A stretch of DNA of 5,876 nucleotides. It comes from Planctomycetota bacterium. Its GTDB lineage: Bacteria; Planctomycetota; Phycisphaerae; Sedimentisphaerales; Anaerobacaceae. A program made the translations under genes and the position numbers. The stretch covers positions 1-5,876 of the forward strand of contig JADFHU010000394.1 of the NCBI GenBank assembly GCA_022567055.1. Reading direction: 5' to 3'. Of this stretch, positions 1-5,808 are shown piece by piece. How positions within the stretch are numbered: position 1 is the first letter of the stretch; every line of letters starts with the position of its first letter. Under the pieces are notes generated by a model. The model saw nothing but the letters and a program-made list of their open reading frames with translations. It did no database searches and was not told the DNA's origin.

Positions 1-495
1 CGCGAAAAATGCCTGGAGCACGTCGGCGATGTGGGTGAGGATGATGCGCCGGACTCCGCGCTCCTCCGCCCAGGACCAGAGTTGGTCGAGCGCGATGTGG
101 GTGCTTTCGATCAGGAGCCAGTCGATCGTACCCTCGATTGCGTTCAGATCATCGAGCGAGCCGAGATCGGCCGAGTAGACAATGGCCGTTTTACCGGCCT
201 TGATGTACATCGCGAAGCACTCTCCCCGGTTGGGGTACCCGTGCGCGGCCGCAAAGTCGGTCATGCCCGCGAGGTGGCTGGTGGGATAGGGTGAAATCGT
301 GATCCCGTCCCGCGTGATCGTGCGCCCGAGGGCCAGCGGTTCATAATCGATGGTGAACGGGAGCCGTTCCGGGAAGAGATAGCCGAGGTTCAGAATCGCT
401 TTGATCGCATGCTTGAACTTGCCTGTCAGATCGGGAGGTGCCAGCACGCGTGGCGGTCCATGCGACGCATAGACAGAAGCGTCACATACGCCCAC
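1..495 (-). CDS. MBL-fold metallo-hydrolase, C-terminal part, 5'-truncated and running off the left edge
   Basis: The minus strand is open from position 528 (a TGA lies at 531-529) to the left edge, about 176 codons. Reading from the N-terminal side, it shows SHGPPRVLAPPDL, then LGYLFPERLPFTIDYEPL, then SPYPTSHLAG, YSADLGSLDDL, LLIESTH and IILTHIADV. These resemble the late motifs of the metallo-beta-lactamase fold (RNase Z / MBL hydrolase-like): a motif-3 His in TSH, the motif-4 Asp in SADLG and the motif-5 His in LTH. The HxHxDH motif that normally lies upstream and binds the metals is absent. The open frame ends at a stop before any place it could sit. GTG codons at 495-493 and 447-445 are the only standard start codons near the 5' end, and neither makes a complete enzyme. 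Protein-like similarity seems to begin near position 459. The substrate is unknown. As it stands this is probably a non-functional remnant or a chimera product. The fold is fairly sure; the start is not. Confidence 0.68.
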   Translation of the reverse strand, partial: MGVCDASVYASHGPPRVLAPPDLTGKFKHAIKAILNLGYLFPERLPFTIDYEPLALGRTITRDGITISPYPTSHLAGMTDFAAAHGYPNRGECFAMYIKAGKTAIVYSADLGSLDDLNAIEGTIDWLLIESTHIALDQLWSWAEERGVRRIILTHIADVLQAFFA

Positions 496-1293
496 AAGCG
501 CGGGAAGATCAATCAGGCACAGGCCGACTCATACCGTCAGCGCCCCATCGCCTGGTACTCGCGGCTATTTGTTCGGGGTGTAAAAAGCGGATTTAAGAAG
601 CTCGGCCGAAAGATTCGCTCTTTTCTATCGACGTTCACGCCTCGCTGGATTTGGAGCAAAGTGCGCATGACGGCGCATTTTTTGATGTCGCAGAAATACC
701 GAGCACGCATCGGACGTGTATTGGTAGTGCATCGCATTGCCTCGTGGGCGCGCCGTCGGCAGCTTTTCCCACATGAGGCAAGGGTGCTGCGGCGGCATGT
801 AAAGAGTGAGGAAGCGACCGAATACCTCGCGGATTTTGGGATTCATCTCGCCATCAAGCCACTTATTAAATTCATGCAGTGGGTCATTTTGCCGGCCCTG
901 CATGGTGCCGGCGTCATTAGCCTGAACACGATGATGATCGGCATTTTATCGGGCGGGCTGATTGGCCGCACGGTGTACACACTGTTCCGGTTAATTCAGA
1001 TGACGATGCGAGGTCGCGAAAAACCGTGGATTGCGCTAATTGTCGGTTGTCTGCCGGTGGCGGGGAACGCGGCATATCCTGCGCAGATCATCTATACCAG
1101 TACTGAACGAGATCACGACGTGGCACGGTTCATTCTGTACGACCTCTTTACCTGGGCCGGACGGGCTCTACCCATCTGGGGCGGGCCGGACACCATGACC
1201 GAGCACTTTTTCAACCGCTGGCCAAGCGTGGTCTTTCCTGCGAAGTCTCGGCGACTGCATGGGGAAGACCGTCTCGACGACAGCGACGAATGA
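409..1293 (+). CDS. Basic membrane protein of unknown function, probably lacking its native N-terminus
   Basis: I do not recognise a named family. From the first ATG the product is 294 aa. Residues 1-17 are antisense to well-supported MBL codons and are unlikely to be native. The next in-frame ATG is at 460, and no Shine-Dalgarno sequence sits at a proper distance from either. From about residue 18 the sequence is protein-like and very basic: RIDRSVTYAHKRGKI, then RGVKSGFKKLGRKIRSF and TPRWIWSKV. Conserved-looking blocks follow at 134-150 (EEATEYLADFGIHLAIK) and 257-270 (WGGPDTMTEHFFNR). Hydrophobic stretches at about 155-173, 174-196 and 206-229 suggest two or three membrane segments. The basic N-terminal part would probably lie in the cytoplasm. 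The TGA overlaps the ATG of the downstream lyase gene (ATGA), which suggests translational coupling. An N-terminal domain may be missing. Function remains open. Confidence 0.75.
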   Translation: MLELACQIGRCQHAWRSMRRIDRSVTYAHKRGKINQAQADSYRQRPIAWYSRLFVRGVKSGFKKLGRKIRSFLSTFTPRWIWSKVRMTAHFLMSQKYRARIGRVLVVHRIASWARRRQLFPHEARVLRRHVKSEEATEYLADFGIHLAIKPLIKFMQWVILPALHGAGVISLNTMMIGILSGGLIGRTVYTLFRLIQMTMRGREKPWIALIVGCLPVAGNAAYPAQIIYTSTERDHDVARFILYDLFTWAGRALPIWGGPDTMTEHFFNRWPSVVFPAKSRRLHGEDRLDDSDE

Positions 1294-2543
1294 TCACCAA
1301 CCGAATGGTACGCACTCCTTCCATACGACTCGCCCGGACCAGCAGGACATGGCTGTTCTTTCTTACTGCCGTTCTGGTCGCCGTGGCAACCTCTGCCGAC
1401 AGTGTCGGCGTCAGTCAAGATCAATCCTGTCGGGGGCCCAGCGGAGATTCCGACCAGACCCGAAGCCATCCCACAGGTGGCCTTGGCTCTGACGCTAATG
1501 CCCATCTTCGGTATGAAGGCTTTGGTGCGGTGACGCGTGGAAGCGAGAGTAGCCCCGGTCGCTATGACACCTTTCATGTCACCACGCTAGCAGACTCGGG
1601 GACGGGTAGCCTGCGGGATGCCGTTTCGCGTGGCAGGCGTCATATCGTATTTGATCTTGCCGGTACGATCACGCTTCAACGAAATCTGAACATTCGCTAC
1701 TCTTATATCACGATTGACGGGGCTTCCGCCCCGGATCCGGGAATTACCATTGTTCAACCGGGAACAATCGGTACTACGATTGAGGCTCGGCCTAGCACGG
1801 GTCCGGTTTCGGATGTGGTGATTCATCACCTGCGCATGGAGGGACAGGCAGTTGAGCACCAAAACCGTGGAGATATCTGGGGAATAGATGGCGATGATGA
1901 ATCGGTTTCTCGTGTCGTGATCGACCATATTACAGCTCGGGCGGCGACCGATGGTGTTTTTGATATCTATGGTGATGTCACGGACATCACCCTTCAGTGG
2001 AACCTGATCACCGACACCGTTACGATGCTGCATCTTTCAACCGGAAGCACGAGGCAGGCCCGAGAGCGGGTCTCTATTCATCACAATGTTTTCGCCGGCA
2101 ACAATGAGCGACAGATCAGGATTCGGCATAACAATCAATTGGTCGACTATGTCAATAATGTCATATACGGCTGGGGATACTTTGAACGAGGAGCCGCCGG
2201 ACTTGACATCGCGTACGACAAGGGCGAAATAAACCCGAGTCTTAACGTCGTGAACAATCTCTTTCACTATGTGAGCGGTTTGGCCGGTGACGAGGATGAT
2301 GCCATCCGGTTTAAGCGGGGAGCCGATGAGGGAAATGTCTATTTTAGTGGGAACCTTCTTCCATTGGCTGAGGCCGACAATCGTTCGACCTCGCAAGCCC
2401 TACCGATTCCCGTTGCTGCTCGAGTCACGACCTTTACCGCCAGCGAGCTGAAAGATACGGTCTTGCCCTACGTGGGTACCCACTATCCCACTAAAGCTGA
2501 AGCCGCGCTGCTTGAGTCCATCGGGAACGCCCTCTCGAGGTGA
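1290..2543 (+). CDS. Secreted pectate lyase-like protein (PL1-type right-handed beta-helix)
   Basis: A protein of 417 aa with a long basic N-terminus and a signal peptide (hydrophobic core about 20-33, WLFFLTAVLVAVA; cleavage probably near residue 33-36), so it should be exported. The rest follows the PL1 pectate lyase pattern. YEGFGAVTRG is at 75-84. TLADSGTGSLRDAVSRGRR is at 99-117, followed by HIVFDLAGTITL at 118-129. TIDGASAPDPGITI is at 141-154 and HHLRMEG at 179-185. IDHITARAATDGVFDI (211-226) is the usual Asp-His plus TD segment near the calcium site. SIHHNVF is at 262-268, and DYVNNVIYGWG (286-296) matches the NNVxYxWG block. R274 and R279 in RQIRIR have the spacing of the RxPxxR motif, in which the first Arg is the catalytic base in PelC-type lyases. 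The Pro is Ile here. Beta-elimination on a uronate polymer is the family reaction; the real substrate is unknown. The ATG overlaps the upstream stop and has no clear RBS of its own. An ATG at 1305 is an alternative start and keeps the signal peptide. Confidence 0.88.
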   Translation: MITNRMVRTPSIRLARTSRTWLFFLTAVLVAVATSADSVGVSQDQSCRGPSGDSDQTRSHPTGGLGSDANAHLRYEGFGAVTRGSESSPGRYDTFHVTTLADSGTGSLRDAVSRGRRHIVFDLAGTITLQRNLNIRYSYITIDGASAPDPGITIVQPGTIGTTIEARPSTGPVSDVVIHHLRMEGQAVEHQNRGDIWGIDGDDESVSRVVIDHITARAATDGVFDIYGDVTDITLQWNLITDTVTMLHLSTGSTRQARERVSIHHNVFAGNNERQIRIRHNNQLVDYVNNVIYGWGYFERGAAGLDIAYDKGEINPSLNVVNNLFHYVSGLAGDEDDAIRFKRGADEGNVYFSGNLLPLAEADNRSTSQALPIPVAARVTTFTASELKDTVLPYVGTHYPTKAEAALLESIGNALSR

Positions 2544-2601
2544 TTCGCGCCATCGGCCAGGCTTGACAGTCCATTGAGGCAGACTCTTGACGCTGGAACC
2601 T

Positions 2602-3777
2602 ATGAAGAACAATCCATCGGTATTGCTGCTGGGAGGGCATGAAAACACTTTGGCGGTGGCTCGAAGTTTGGGAGACTTGGGGATTACAGTGTCGGTTTCT
2701 ACTCACAGGAAATCCTCGATTCACTATTCGCGTTTTTGCCGCAAGCTCTACTCTGTCGCTACTGGTGAGGACCTTTCAGTATACTGGAAAAAACTGTTGC
2801 TCGAAGAGCCTCCATTGGAATTGAAGGGCAATGTCATCTTGTGCTGCAGTGATGATGCGGTCGAGTTTGTGGCGGTCCACCACCATGAATTGAACGCTCG
2901 CTACGTCCTGGAGGAAAACCTACCACGGCTGCAATTGGCCCTGCTAGACAAGTACCAGACGTTCTTATTAGCCCAAAAGGCCGGTATCGACGTCCCACGC
3001 TGTTGGTATGGCATAGAGGGTGATCCGTTCTACCGCGGGGTGGATATTGAGTTTCCGGTTCTGGTGAAGCCTATTATCTCGCACCTCTATCGGCGGGTAT
3101 TCAGTTTCAAATTACTGCTGGTCGAAACCAGGGAACAGATGGAAGCGCACCTTCGCGAGGTTCATGAGCATACGTTGGAGGTCATGCTGACGGAGTATGT
3201 TCCGGGTCCTGATTCTCTATTGTGCAGTTACTATACCTATGTCGATAAAAAAGGAGAATGCCTATTCGATTTCACCAAACGCGTTATACGGCGCTTTCCG
3301 AAGGGGTTTGGAAGTGGCTGCTACCACATCACCGAGTGGTTGCCGGATGTTGCTGAAATAGGCAGAAGATTCTTTCGAGAGATCGGATATCGTGGTCTAG
3401 GCAACGTTGAATTCAAGCGTGATCTTCGCGACAACAAATTGAAATTGATTGAGTGTAATCCCCGATTTACGGGCGCACATGAGTTGCTGGTCAGATCGGG
3501 TATGAGCACGGATAAAATCGTCTACAGCAGACTCACCCATTCACCCTATAAGATCCCCGATTCATTTAAACAGTTCGAACGCCTTCTCTACCCCTGGTCT
3601 GACTTCAATGCTTATCGGGAGAGACGAAAACAGGGTGAAATTGACCTATGCGGTTGGATGCGTAGCATCATGCACATTCAGAATTTTCCCTTCTTTAGGC
3701 TAACGGATCCACTTCCCGCCTTGAGCCAGCTGTTTCGTTTGCTTCGTGGTATCGCCAAGAGAAGGTTACATTCTTGA
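2602..3777 (+). CDS. ATP-grasp ligase (carbamoyl-phosphate synthase-like superfamily)
   Basis: A soluble protein of 391 aa from the ATG at 2602, preceded at short distance by a weak GGA. A TTG at 2587 in the same frame would add five residues and is less likely. The N-terminus (VLLLGGHENTLAVARSLGDL, residues 7-26) looks like the pre-ATP-grasp Rossmann-like domain. DKYQTFLLAQKAGIDVPRCW (116-135) and FPVLVKP (151-157, with K156) are the ATP-binding lysine regions. TEYVPGPDS (197-205) is the usual hinge segment. GYRGLGNVEFKRD (262-274, with E270) and LIECNPRFTG (282-291, with E284, N286 and R288) give the magnesium/ATP acidic residues and the closing Arg. The tail (TDPLPALSQLFRLLRG, 368-383) looks like a conserved C-terminal helix. 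ATP-grasp enzymes join a carboxylate to an amine or thiol through an acyl phosphate. Here the partner is unknown; an amino-acid or peptide decoration of a glycan is an inference from context. It lies 58 bp after the lyase gene, probably in the same transcript, and its 3' end overlaps the convergent sugar transferase gene by 100 bp. Confidence 0.85.
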   Translation: MKNNPSVLLLGGHENTLAVARSLGDLGITVSVSTHRKSSIHYSRFCRKLYSVATGEDLSVYWKKLLLEEPPLELKGNVILCCSDDAVEFVAVHHHELNARYVLEENLPRLQLALLDKYQTFLLAQKAGIDVPRCWYGIEGDPFYRGVDIEFPVLVKPIISHLYRRVFSFKLLLVETREQMEAHLREVHEHTLEVMLTEYVPGPDSLLCSYYTYVDKKGECLFDFTKRVIRRFPKGFGSGCYHITEWLPDVAEIGRRFFREIGYRGLGNVEFKRDLRDNKLKLIECNPRFTGAHELLVRSGMSTDKIVYSRLTHSPYKIPDSFKQFERLLYPWSDFNAYRERRKQGEIDLCGWMRSIMHIQNFPFFRLTDPLPALSQLFRLLRGIAKRRLHS

Positions 3778-4655
3778 GCCGTGTCGGACTTCTCGTCCAA
3801 AGCATCATCCTCCGGCGCCGCTGCATTCTGCTGCCTCTCTCGAATGGCATCGAGCAGCTGCATGACGATGGCACTGGGTGTCTTGAGGATAATGGATATA
3901 TCCAACAACAAGTTCTTCTTCATCCAATAGCGGACATCGAGATCAACCATTTCATTGAAGGAGAGTCTATTCTTGCCGCTCACTTGCCAGAGGCCGGTCA
4001 AGCCGGGCATTGCCTGCAAACGCTCGCGATGGTGAGATGAATACTGCTCCACTTCATAGGAAATCGCGGGCCGGGGCCCAACAAGGCTCATATCGCCTTG
4101 CAGGACATTGAAGAGCTGAGGGAGTTCGTCAATGCCTGTCTTCCTGAGGACATTCCCAAAGGGGATGATGCCCGGGTGTCTGTCCAGTTTCTTCATGGGT
4201 CTATGGGAGATTCCCTCACCGTCATGAGCGTCCGCAATGAGCTTGATGAGGTGCAGCTCATGGGTAGTGGACTCAGCGGCCACTTCGTAGGTGCGAAACT
4301 TCCACATGGTGAAAGTCTTTCCCTTGAACCCAACCCTCTCCTGCTTGAAGAATACCGGTCCTTTTGACACGATTTTGATAAAGATGCTCACAAAGGCAAT
4401 CATTGGAAAGATGAGAATGAGGCCGATGATTGCCCCCACAACATCCAGAATCCGCTTCCACAGGGGAAGAATTGCTCTTGCATCACCCGTGCCACCGCAG
4501 CCACGCACTTCGCTCTCCGCGGAGCTACCCTCTCTGATGTTGATTATCTGCAGGTTGGGCTGTTTTCTCGTCCCCTCCCCAGAAGAGACGCTTTTGCGAA
4601 TAACATTGATTTGTGGGCAACTCTCAACCGTACCCTTTCGCGCATGCCTCTCCAT
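3678..4655 (-). CDS. Bacterial sugar transferase (polyprenyl-phosphate sugar-1-phosphate transferase, WcaJ/PglC-type catalytic domain)
   Basis: A protein of 325 aa that should transfer a sugar phosphate from a nucleotide sugar to undecaprenyl phosphate on the cytoplasmic face, the priming step of exopolysaccharide synthesis. Residues 1-62 are polar and carry no family signature. LWKRILDVVGAIIGLILI (65-82) is the start of the re-entrant membrane helix. It is followed by GPVFFKQERVG (99-109), MWKFRT (117-122), RKTGIDELPQLFNVLQGDMS (171-190) with the catalytic Asp-Glu pair D176/E177, LVGPRP (191-196), PGLTGLWQVSGKNR (217-230), and DVRYW and LDISIILKT toward the end. It has only the catalytic domain, without the four-helix N-terminal part of long WcaJ/WbaP proteins. 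After about residue 264 there is a 60-residue polar tail not typical of the family. Its last 33 or so residues are encoded antisense to the ATP-grasp gene. The start is well supported by AGGGG 8 nt upstream. Sugar specificity cannot be read. Confidence 0.92.
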   Translation of the reverse strand: MERHARKGTVESCPQINVIRKSVSSGEGTRKQPNLQIINIREGSSAESEVRGCGGTGDARAILPLWKRILDVVGAIIGLILIFPMIAFVSIFIKIVSKGPVFFKQERVGFKGKTFTMWKFRTYEVAAESTTHELHLIKLIADAHDGEGISHRPMKKLDRHPGIIPFGNVLRKTGIDELPQLFNVLQGDMSLVGPRPAISYEVEQYSSHHRERLQAMPGLTGLWQVSGKNRLSFNEMVDLDVRYWMKKNLLLDISIILKTPSAIVMQLLDAIRERQQNAAAPEDDALDEKSDTAQECNLLLAIPRSKRNSWLKAGSGSVSLKKGKF

Positions 4656-4663
4656 CTTTTCAT

Positions 4664-4668
4664 CCCCT
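4664..4668 (-). promoter_or_regulatory. Shine-Dalgarno site of the sugar transferase gene
   Basis: On the minus strand AGGGG lies 8 nt before the ATG at 4655-4653. An ATG that overlaps it (4663-4661) is in another frame, so this site fixes the 4655 start. Confidence 0.75.
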
Positions 4669-4713
4669 TTTGGATTCTCAACTCCGCCTTGCTCCCGTCC
4701 ATGCTTCCTCGCC

Positions 4714-4758
4714 AGTGATCCACGCCAGTCAGATACTGACTAAAAAGCCGGGATCACT
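4714..4758 (-). promoter_or_regulatory. Nested inverted repeats in the sugar transferase leader
   Basis: An 8-bp perfect outer repeat, AGTGATCC (4714-4721) with GGATCACT (4751-4758), encloses a second perfect 6-bp repeat, AGTCAG (4727-4732) with CTGACT (4736-4741), which has a 3-nt loop. The element lies about 60 nt upstream of the sugar transferase start and downstream of its predicted promoter, so it would be in the mRNA leader. It could be an RNA control element or a DNA operator. It does not match the JUMPstart/ops element, and no T-run follows it, so it is not a simple terminator. Confidence 0.5.
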
Positions 4759-4804
4759 TTCTCTCAAGCTCAGAGGCATCGCGTTAGGTAACTCGAATCT
4801 GCCT

Positions 4805-4834
4805 AGATTACCATAATTTACACACAAATGTCAA
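4805..4834 (-). promoter_or_regulatory. Predicted sigma70 promoter for the sugar transferase gene
   Basis: On the minus strand a perfect TTGACA (-35, 4834-4829) is followed after 18 bp by TAATCT (-10, 4810-4805), which has a TGG extended -10 just before it. The surrounding DNA is notably AT-rich compared with the genes. Transcription would start near 4797-4799 and give a leader of about 140 nt. The -10 is a weak match, partly offset by the TG extension. Confidence 0.5.
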
Positions 4835-4959
4835 TATAAAACCTTCAGTTGAGTTGCATGTCTTTATTGTGTCATCCTGCGCTACTCTTCCGAGCTGCAT
4901 TCAGTCGAGTCAGGGATTCCTCTCGGGATCGTCTCTGTAGTTTTAGGGCGGACCGGACA

Positions 4960-4988
4960 CCACCTGCGAGGCGAAGGACCGCAAGTGG
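4960..4988. repeat. Inverted repeat, possible RNA hairpin
   Basis: CCACCTGCG (4960-4968) pairs with CGCAAGTGG (4980-4988), eight of nine positions, around an 11-nt loop. A second short hairpin follows at once: GGCG (4989-4992) with CGCC (4999-5002). There is no T-run, so it is not an intrinsic terminator. Confidence 0.4.
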
Positions 4989-5374
4989 GGCGAGTGGACG
5001 CCAAGTTCGGACGCCGGGATTTGTCGCGAAGGACGAATGAAGACCGACCTCAATGGTTCAACGGACCAACGAGCCAGGCAGGGGGCGTGTTTTCGGACCT
5101 ACGGCACCAAGTCCTTCACTTTCCTGCCGGACAGGGCCAGGCTTGCGGGGCTCCGCAGACCCCGGCGTATGGGAGCAGGTGAGGAGTGGAGGTGCACGCA
5201 AGACTCCCGGGGCAGGCTCTTTCTGAAGCTTCCGCCGTCCTGAGAGCGGAGGTTTTACCGCCTGGCACAGGTGTCCTTTATGCCCTCACCGGGGATGGAC
5301 TCAGATATGCACTTACTAGTACCAGTAACCACCCAAAATTACTTATATTTAGTTCACAGCATGCGTCTAAGTTA

Positions 5375-5440
5375 CCTGGAAACAACCTTCCAAGGACGTA
5401 AAGTCGGGATGCAAAAGTACCGACCTGTCCCCTGGAAACA
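5375..5440. repeat. Direct 10-mer repeat around a compact set of stems, possible structured RNA
   Basis: CCTGGAAACA occurs at 5375-5384 and again at 5431-5440. Between them, the first copy can pair with TTCCAAGG (5388-5395) with one bulge. A two-part stem is also possible: GGAC (5394-5397) with GTCC (5427-5430), enclosing GTCGG (5403-5407) with CCGAC (5420-5424) around a 12-nt loop. The first two pairings compete at 5394-5395. The segment GGACGTAAAGTCGGG recalls part of c-di-GMP-I riboswitches, but the rest of that consensus is absent. Confidence 0.35.
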
Positions 5441-5475
5441 TGCGATATCTATGAGGATAGCTCAGCATTGGCAAT

Positions 5476-5504
5476 TGGACCCAGCCGGCGATGCCCCGGG
5501 TCCA
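5476..5504. repeat. Perfect 7-bp inverted repeat, possible hairpin
   Basis: TGGACCC (5476-5482) pairs with GGGTCCA (5498-5504). Inside the loop GGC (5487-5489) can pair with GCC (5493-5495). It is GC-rich and has no following T-run, so an intrinsic terminator is unlikely. It lies in the gene-poor region. Confidence 0.4.
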
Positions 5505-5734
5505 GTGTTCAGCTTAGCTTGGAACCACCCTCCTAACTGGGTCTATATCCAGAGGACGCATGCGCCTTGTGTCGGAATCCAGCGCGCAGCCGACGGGGCG
5601 AAGCTCTGAGAATAATTACCCGAAAACAGTAGGTGATTTACCAGCTTCTGGTCCTCCCTTCCTGAACCATCTCAGGAGGCCATTTAGATCACGGATGGCA
5701 GATGAAACTCTCACCAATGATCAGTCAAGGTAAG

Positions 5735-5774
5735 GTTCCCTACGCTCTTGGAACTCGAGGTAAGCGGAACGTAG
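5735..5774 (+). promoter_or_regulatory. Possible pseudoknot or switching hairpins before the start at 5809
   Basis: GTTCC (5735-5739) can pair with GGAAC at 5750-5754 or with a second GGAAC at 5766-5770. The loop of the first hairpin starts with CTACG (5740-5744), which can pair with CGTAG (5770-5774) and form an H-type pseudoknot. AGGTAAG also occurs twice, at 5728-5734 and 5758-5764. The element ends about 35 nt before a candidate start codon, where a leader control element would sit. All stems are only 5 bp, so chance is possible. Confidence 0.3.
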
Positions 5775-5808
5775 CAATCCCTCTCTGCGCCAACCCTGAA
5801 GGACGAAG

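Larger units (their letters stand above)
4856..5808. other. Long stretch without a convincing gene
   Basis: About 950 bp separate the sugar transferase promoter from the possible gene at 5809. Open frames here are at most 112 codons: 5271-5609 from a GTG without RBS, and shorter ones at 4985-5182, 5037-5243 and 5186-5401. Their products show no known motif, odd composition and no good ribosome sites. I checked the minus strand by eye and found only frames broken every 20-60 codons. What the region does show is a set of inverted repeats and a repeated 10-mer, listed separately. It may hold a long leader, a small RNA or a badly decayed gene. No tRNA, RNase P, SRP or 6S RNA signature was seen. 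Confidence 0.6.

Noticed and set aside
31..294. Plus-strand open frame of 87 codons
   Set aside because: It is antisense to the MBL-fold coding sequence, which shows recognisable motifs; the plus-strand product shows none.
1113..1577. Minus-strand open frame of 154 codons across the lyase start
   Set aside because: It is the shadow of the membrane protein and lyase genes. The product has low protein-like character and no motif.
2563..2591. TTGACA at 2563-2568 as a separate promoter for the ATP-grasp gene
   Set aside because: No acceptable -10 lies 16-18 bp downstream (the position reads CTTGAC), so the gene is more likely read from upstream.
4291..4743. Plus-strand open frame of 150 codons
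   Set aside because: It is antisense to the sugar transferase, whose motifs and ribosome site are clear.
4817..4840. Plus-strand promoter from TTTACA and TATAAA
   Set aside because: The spacing is only 12 bp. The AT-rich DNA is better explained by the minus-strand promoter.
5271..5300. TGGCAC near 5265 as a sigma54 -24 element
   Set aside because: No TTGC follows at the required distance.
5271..5609. Plus-strand open frame of 112 codons from a GTG
   Set aside because: It has no ribosome site and no motif, is rich in Met, Trp, His and Pro, and contains several inverted repeats. It looks like a chance frame.
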